This document shows positions 63,801-64,000 of a DNA stretch of 64,000 nucleotides, in pieces; the stretch's first letter is position 1; each line of letters opens with the position of its first letter. The notes below the pieces were generated by a model that searched no databases, was not told the origin of the DNA, and worked only from the letters and a program-made list of their open reading frames with translations. Made by a program: the position numbers and the translations under genes. The stretch is taken from positions 248,001 through 312,000 of the forward strand of contig MGUU01000016.1 in the NCBI GenBank assembly GCA_001800135.1, read 5' to 3'. The DNA comes from Elusimicrobia bacterium RIFCSPLOWO2_02_FULL_39_32 (lineage in GTDB: Bacteria; Elusimicrobiota; Elusimicrobia; 2-02-FULL-39-32).

Positions 63801-64000
63801 TAGGATGGAAAACGCCTTGCCGCAACTTTAATTAAAAGCTCTCTTTGTTGCTCATTTTTAACAGGACTTGCGGCAGGAGATGGCGCTGCAGGAATAGGCG
63901 ATGGAGTAGCTGTAACTGAAGGAGTAGCTATAACTGAAGGAGTGGCGCTAGCGGTAGTTGAAAGTCCGTTTTGAGCCATAACGCGCGCCAAGCGCGCGAT
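48848..64000 (-). CDS. Giant gene D, 3' part: polyprotein with glutamate dehydrogenase, HExxH and toroid domains (5' end beyond right edge)
   Basis: The frame is open from base 64000 to TAG at 48,850-48,848, giving 5,050 residues in the window. In-frame ATG 63979 and TTG 63991 are not accepted as starts: no signal peptide follows, and the first residues are already a Pro/Ser/Thr/Ala linker. Order: linker; about 1,070 residues of unknown helical sequence; Ala/Ser/Pro linker (60,590-60,380); coiled-coil region; two membrane segments (about 59,440-59,260); Pro/Thr/Ser linker (59,220-58,890); beta-type domain; membrane segments and HExxH module (58,350-57,690). Then come a possible alpha/alpha-toroid glycosidase-like region (57,560-54,150), a linker, an unknown domain and two membrane segments near 52,450-52,330. 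The chain ends with a decayed HExxH, glutamate dehydrogenase (51,690-50,260), a membrane segment and a C-terminal domain. The whole is probably exported or membrane-bound. Confidence 0.9.
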   Translation of the reverse strand: MARLARVMAQNGLSTTASATPSVIATPSVTATPSPIPAAPSPAASPVKNEQQRELLIKVAARRFPSYNSATPQIQLAYQWYVLIDHFETFREMREGNNQFYMDMKAKGKLELLPGLKWIPEIPESELTDSLLYSFQIENNLGQLGQGYVAGYLSHAAHISGRRTTGQGAQKISGLQKFRSDIPKHFNLLDSSSKLPAPPLVEQFANERYFKRTGIILTNPIERRKIAWNEIVQRTRFLQHNKYKVTPTQLARVWEMALQTVIKRWKDYPIEAEGTVESFVNRVFQRMEKDGLLHENSKVSNQELDRRINEVFKEYEDQLDMSKRTVKVAVNESYIEIINRRYEIEADPLLRTTVLNETIRRRNGLDARARLLQGLEINEIHYFSNPNRNGPWSLSVLWVDLHRHLSKTYDALFWDGEGLVDFPLLYGMVENNGTTRGKFDLSRKLVGHELQPGEEELDLDKLLGAIKTTIYKDFHLVYSISNLLAKQGWLDSWTEIVKKGIRIERAKKNKVRTNEFLTPEDQAIFSFVNLMNLRIEEKNGSIVKNPRTRAQNGLNGLSSLIIGDTNEALSIQAAKDGRRITLQQIESHILSLINNKHDFRRQGSELLSDGVKMYSAMMQESAANKSYKGKPLPFHKSGIMDSNLILRRRVLPDWPLAKFIKNFRPIWKEADLIHRKIYRPNGIRLPQAYVELINKESELELKKILAQSRGVRDPNQIPDWEVREREPYMRELKAILALAISSYDAKIKHPGKEIHPVTLANRILTYKNEGPTLYSNVPWHIRGIPESFAVNYYFHRNAWSVAPLIYLKDVNEQLAHISLADIPREIQDEIKEKIRSKTGQVPEDEAVRFQAVQDGVFICKEYSTMPMNIDPLRDPLLVTTIQEQTIPLTKDNIVKVLQLRNEVANLKLPNGQPKYPFLHLDDEGKPDYWAAIAFLHNMTIAELEQRFFVHMQAAYKEAKATFSRAELDLFKNKNKENTKIIVKAHAAKYGLDESQLVTPEIQDDDVIVETLLYHIRRVEVVVDRTNAQRDPGQPLVDKDRFIPVHLKEFFRMLKIMKDHALDGHPKSIFEEELNRQPTAVKKLEFVKKRRGKLEAQVVMLQNLKSVVYTEKRKAEAMPNLPENIKILQSLEPFLPATDSLTASASHLPTPTPSPSGAGVSATGSSGVGASASPSAVPLASISLAPAAASGGASFSAAPSLPLTPSASAGPEPFDNFIQIFLKRTDQVRKMPKFVRFIQEVESYDAYAASGLEFWLAILQTIKNIPSDKYEAVSNLLQEIKQEYLTIQHGFEPSPGNQLREAILTVADYQITNMLESLQTAEEKEDRARAKQSRIEARRREMVNQWQINDLLVDAYKLLYNAELDQDDWRVERFLTTYLKDFLRDKQTGTYKKDDYVQWMEWMIQNPGLGFEESTKPDAIRIQTKPGKHENRYQKVKKAYALLISDLEKRIELMEKKRKALGELPEKIQVELESDRELLATYREQQAILYEQVEGAVRGLVARAKKIKQIEAKATQGQLDLWWLWLAGIAGIVGVCLGIVGIGALIVSLSAGTITALAGTIIATIFFGFIGAGVWINWGAISKIPFVKNILQQVHPTVPVPSPTATGSVSPSSPITPTPSGTPTSSLTPSPAPAALATVSPTPLVSPTPAGTVTPSPVPTPTPLPGSTPAPSRTPTPAHAPAPAARPVPTVLPSIYIPRPAPAFVPRPRTTFEGLKVAALDIEEALFQLAQSRRVYSSGNLIDQIPFIPYGGITSYQRPGTLYVEPGLKGHASGKIPPQDIEKKSQLYLTFITDSDMPSDIYLELKSQGRPLVGKIRRNVRKVIVPIPRSNKKEVRVQIDLREHLAIVDDLIPWAYGFLTRQKVERNIADEIVFSEATANIWIQEISFEEPVSPVSNQASILASAASFAAASLGFIIQLSFLINFGWNFVINFSSVILVALALSSLIFSKEKRDNLGFMVFEGVLKSLLILHPLVGFILMAIQARKIEQALSKANKERDGPNNNMLEALQKRLERELAVELVDEGRSAEEIAYVKSIDPIEIAQKRIHVDLLALSYLPKYLQKSILRDHETTHFKTSNEVYAYANQILNSLTLFFEPRKVSQVQNPEAPYTPFFTFYKKRAKILIPIVMMQLFSLFTPLALSAQAQTNPNAQQQQTQSQIPNVRLVPNSLQDFKNYSAIYGPFLNQGLYEEILNDVWEKELGDPPRFFELDSSNPKVKGWVRKWLKEGSLDKSEVYKGPTEFRLLIWEQIDPVSKSPKRYAMILPKYRQINTNGQVLAWWGRAGNSFDFGVGNAKTFGDILLPKEHKDILIESYAKLPDFLKNEHIAKSLNLESGDEVIPLLRITQQGGSNPQDLEAVYKLTNLPYNMHEHKGLLPGIPVSFLRYSFFDKAQKDNEDIKPLKTPLKLSVGMAPIEGQSWQKIEEFETDGYKVVITYDEKSAYFQAFPKTMNPKFFTGDVSSDLVRSQDVHLFDPVVAVGKNIEKGMNQFKWKVGSIKPLFGTAVNKQGAGMVFSNVSKGTIFSGQVKISDKTKEEITQHLAKAESFLKTYDDAMSALKKGDVMKYSKFLVKVVMQTHQSKIDPRTLTEGPYADWMNIENVKHWFANQWFGSDMDWLSAINEYYIATIEQGNPDQEALKAILVLSDWMHKEGLTQSGAFYMKKGFAMMLVPEYDKNTGRIDVFIDNSLISICFNHVRIIIRRGYERIPGVTWGAFETEIEYWNKEFNNFNKGKKEAVDEGQYHFSIDMNTVPETFKIFQDSFLVARDWKRLGGDVLIKDFVGVDRGIPVAKIYNEVHNTGTEPFKLKKMVMNIADYLHLSDSRNDMKENQYGMSPDYKQISLPIGFYMEGSPVFYGHEYDQFPKGQWKDFTDEYLKLKKQGKAPRYMVLYGFDRTVIYRIPEEFKEGDRIRLYNSDPARTNHKGWEKAQIEFQTNRVLKPGESAKSPEIESYVIWSSLASKNTNLYPDELEYLAPKWVQDVIGDVKSFLSIETDYAGAGATTALIKTAKTMKKIGNTEKYLQNRTDALKGVDFSLKHWKLLSENTNFMPSFGIMRYYGYLGYLADWAYEETGEQKYLDDLIELGDDILSLQITNPSLPNYGAFLINRPSEEAGANNLDDQGIKLWLLKIAYDRTGDIRYKQAVELFIKHWVQVHPLNYQFWGITKYFDLPPPEEQRVLPDGRKFDGKKLPKKGYRMVSEDHQVGPYGNAILAFGLAQWKGEIPRVSELLKAAMRYHTGRYRMHMLGIGGMRRHVYPYVDQPDTNVENQAAFLNFLMSLHKQETKQGVKVRTKPAPRPTPRVSSTPSSRAARKAAKGFSIVLSEVNKELAGSFYPAELSLKVDAQHYADYLWGNMIWNNYLREPVWNNALLGTQGQIEKLSAPKTEDAAPSEDAAAEAPSDEPTMLGFKITFSEANDGTKSFDLGPLKLNYPENPRLTYITDSWILPPFIPAESITLAKILMFGNQYPFYSLAAPTVADALEAAHAYAGTDRGTLDVVYRRNEISKMWDAEFALYETTDSEHKKGTSSVRDRYGRLHIGINEMTYIRGDAINRKNVKDSLEFWDRRDFITELYPDFPTGNDSFLPSRLGWITPAEQLGGDILFYLQPILGFFGMDLVEKVGFNPKAALGDLDTSLALLDASASSKRTRIIYPMNDMVKAGVDAKDKEAWKKYLDKKGFGYVSWIFKNIKSKRLNSGDLLFDSVLNNEMWNAMNKDHQAKLGPLFIDKPKTGTDVINTLDEDSTGVLIKRAQSQYLWAIKKWAELGNKGLPSYEFAYRVGTERDQALKDRLEIEKDFPTVPLRLLKGKIKDNKNKEKPNKKDPDIDPRTIGLGIPETIALPFKLGDNRLAVEFSYLIAGIGITAFVFGLLGLFGITQLPLYPVIEATISGFGLILASLGFASAKIYGRSYHQIRFMKILFTRYEARRFTSRLNTLDKDKSETIILNRILQLGAGSNVTVSVDAALGHWENVPEATVNGQDLSVAPWLAWIFSLNNERAFDKFYDRLSDADKNYFSDKRYFWDYVSFRKLRENIIEQIIDHHELIRLKINAGSYPLLNRFPVIQHLLKKPNAQTLFIWIAKSSFTLLQFGLRELKKSFKNLSLRFAPAMSLPVEGPIKTVVDEAKKAGYSPQQIKRLLKVENDFEFEIPVSMDSGRVKVFKGYRIQHFRNGSDQIFKGGIRWSEFVKKIGIAILSMEMTLKTAILDLPLGGAKGGVMVESRLSDREEALLMRGYVNELYKREAIGPDIDVPATDYGTRAEMMSYYLDQYIRNWLSPQRHRGIYPQLFSEHPNKLALNEELEEEIKNDPTKIPYLDRFVSMNYYGGLDKEHTAIFGAVTGKHLDKAGIEGREDATGRGVILAALSLLDYLRTKKGVEIGNRVAIQGFGKVGHPTAKSVLAIENSNLKVVAIGESEKRKVQVNGKPVEKRIKVVVYKEKGNFTEQEIEVLHSYRSENGASWVGIEEVLEGVKFRTEEEANFTDILEWDADILIPAAMENVITKENAHRIKAKMIVEGANGPTTEDADKILAEKGVYVLPDIFANAGGVTVSYFEMLQSTDDMAWGIKKTEKELKRYMDKSAQSLFEIVSSQPNITLRQAAIRLALKRRLGEPVGPTPFNFLRKLKDLFAKNSKLFGRESSPLPVLRKAAISMALSVALSLPSSFLSYSLVSGILPDQKLNQLTNDNQEIVTQNVAGESRALLHPSLTNNFIGILMPVVPMGMTQTPEGQLMPMAEVRGGLLFNAELGKGLNKLSAKTIIQQELDIQTALMILAPDLKNTLTIFSHPGKSLEKSSQILFGRAQTTWLNLENSLSAFEPEEQELLLVTKKINELYGETMPQETLAPLKEGFLLPLGKIFGELAQTINESQKTNVLALDFTSFVEVEPNTGKVTISKLSQEIILEEIEKVKADKNAYFIPVLNLAEKGVKGISKEDELVFLEQASEALGIPKHRILSAKTPLEVKEKIKGLGDVSLQVVTSNPRRWDRLKTIVSLMIGLLESESQVVFEGENAVIDLLFKQMGSMGEGIERIGNRITIQGRSLNPLLDFKERVVLFAIQA
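50260..51690 (-). other. Complete glutamate dehydrogenase (Glu/Leu/Phe/Val type) domain (gene D)
   Basis: About 475 residues carry every family landmark: FRNGSDQIFKGGIRWS, MTLKTAILDLPLGGAKGGVM with the catalytic-site Lys residues, and IGPDIDVPATDYGTRAEMM. These are followed by REDATGRGVI, NRVAIQGFGKVGHPTAKSVL, ADILIPAAMENVI, KMIVEGANGPTTEDADKIL and VLPDIFANAGGVTVSYFEML. The enzyme reversibly deaminates glutamate to 2-oxoglutarate with NAD(P). The length and ends match free-standing enzymes, so it looks like a whole gene captured in frame. It is preceded by a hydrophobic stretch (TLFIWIAKSSFTLLQFGL) and followed by one (AAISMALSVALSLPSSFL). That is an unusual setting for a normally soluble, hexameric cytoplasmic enzyme. 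Confidence 0.9.
51878..51892 (-). other. Decayed HExxH motif (gene D)
   Basis: IIDHHELIRLKIN has the same context as ILRDHELLHLKNN (gene C) and ILRDHETTHFKTS (gene D, 57.79 kb), but the second zinc-ligand His is Arg. It probably marks a third, inactivated copy of the metallopeptidase-like module. Confidence 0.45.
54150..57560 (-). other. Possible beta-sandwich plus alpha/alpha-toroid (six-hairpin glycosidase-like) region (gene D)
   Basis: A secretion-like segment (ILIPIVMMQLFSLFTPLALS-AQAQ) opens the region. A beta-rich part (NEVHNTGTEPFKLKKMVMNI, and others) is followed by helical hairpins with the recurring pattern 'A-Y-[ED]-x-TG-[DE]-x-[KR]-Y', seen in LADWAYEETGEQKYLDDLIE and LKIAYDRTGDIRYKQAVELF. 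This is the look of six-hairpin glycosidases and related lyases. No catalytic acid pair could be assigned, so the call is structural only. Confidence 0.4.
57690..58350 (-). other. Membrane hairpin plus HExxH metallopeptidase-like module (gene D)
   Basis: Membrane segments (FVINFSSVILVALALSSLIF, VLKSLLILHPLVGFILMAIQ) lead to KANKERDGP, then IHVDLLALSYLPKYLQKSIL-RDHETTHFKTSNEVYAY. HETTH is at 57,785-57,799, and a Glu six residues later (NEVYAYA) could be the third zinc ligand. It is paralogous to gene C at 41,290-42,010, where all zinc-site residues are also kept. Confidence 0.6.
58890..59220 (-). repeat. Pro/Thr/Ser-rich linker (gene D)
   Basis: About 110 residues are built from imperfect units such as TPTPSG, SPTP and PTPTPLPGSTPAPS. 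They are encoded by GGAGTTG/GGAGAAG-like short tandem units on the plus strand. It resembles linkers of secreted multidomain enzymes and follows directly on two membrane segments, supporting an extracytoplasmic location. Confidence 0.75.
60380..60590 (-). repeat. Ala/Ser/Pro-rich linker (gene D)
   Basis: A low-complexity stretch (TPTPSPSGAGVSATGSS, ASASPSAVPLASISLAPAA) lies between the N-terminal unknown region and the coiled-coil region. A similar linker (ATPSVIATPSVTATPS) occurs at 63,860-63,965 at the right edge. Confidence 0.7.

Noticed and set aside
63979-63991. ATG/TTG near the right edge as start of giant gene D
   Set aside because: The frame continues to the edge, no signal peptide follows, and the sequence is linker-like.

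Overview
The window is AT-rich bacterial DNA, and nearly all of it is taken up by four very large minus-strand genes. One is complete at about 10,700 codons, one is complete at about 3,490 codons, and one runs off each edge (at least 991 and 5,050 codons). No rRNA, tRNA, phage or CRISPR locus was recognised. Open frames this long, carrying recognisable protein domains and signal-peptide-like N termini, fit best with Omnitrophota (former OP3), a phylum known for giant genes. That assignment is inferred from precedent; no taxonomic marker gene is present.

Layout, left to right. 1-2975: 5' part of giant gene A. 3048-3779: plus-strand mazE/mazF-like cassette plus a small coiled-coil membrane protein. 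3802-35991: giant gene B, a paralogue of A at its N terminus. 35992-36189: leader with three AT-rich direct repeats. 36190-36558: stand-alone CheY-like receiver. 36599-37438: secreted hypothetical protein with a terminator hairpin inside its 3' end. 37661-48124: giant gene C. 48193-48821: plus-strand pair of small genes of toxin-antitoxin-like appearance. 48848-64000: giant gene D, whose true N terminus lies beyond the right edge.

The giant proteins look like polyproteins assembled from central-metabolism enzymes, living and dead. Gene B carries a complete phosphoenolpyruvate synthase and a complete phosphohexomutase. It also carries a decayed second copy of the PEP-synthase C-terminal domain, a Glu/Leu-dehydrogenase homologue that has lost its catalytic lysine, and a full-length but active-site-dead malate synthase homologue. 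Gene D carries an apparently intact glutamate dehydrogenase. Gene C carries two degenerate dehydrogenase Rossmann domains inside a roughly 900-residue tandem duplication. C and D share a membrane-hairpin plus HExxH metallopeptidase-like module.

In gene B the soluble domains are separated by a recurring junction cassette. It consists of a type IV prepilin-like motif (G|F-[TSA]-L-x-E) with its hydrophobic segment, a second membrane segment ending in NKNFREGVV, a short amphipathic RVPLLG segment and a Gly/Ser-rich linker. A testable model follows: the giants are exported or membrane-threaded chains whose domains are either tethered beads or are released by processing at the cassettes, possibly by prepilin peptidase or by the HExxH modules. 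Genes A and C each share a back-to-back regulatory region with a small plus-strand cassette, with divergent promoters and a LacI/cre-like palindrome on the giant-gene side.
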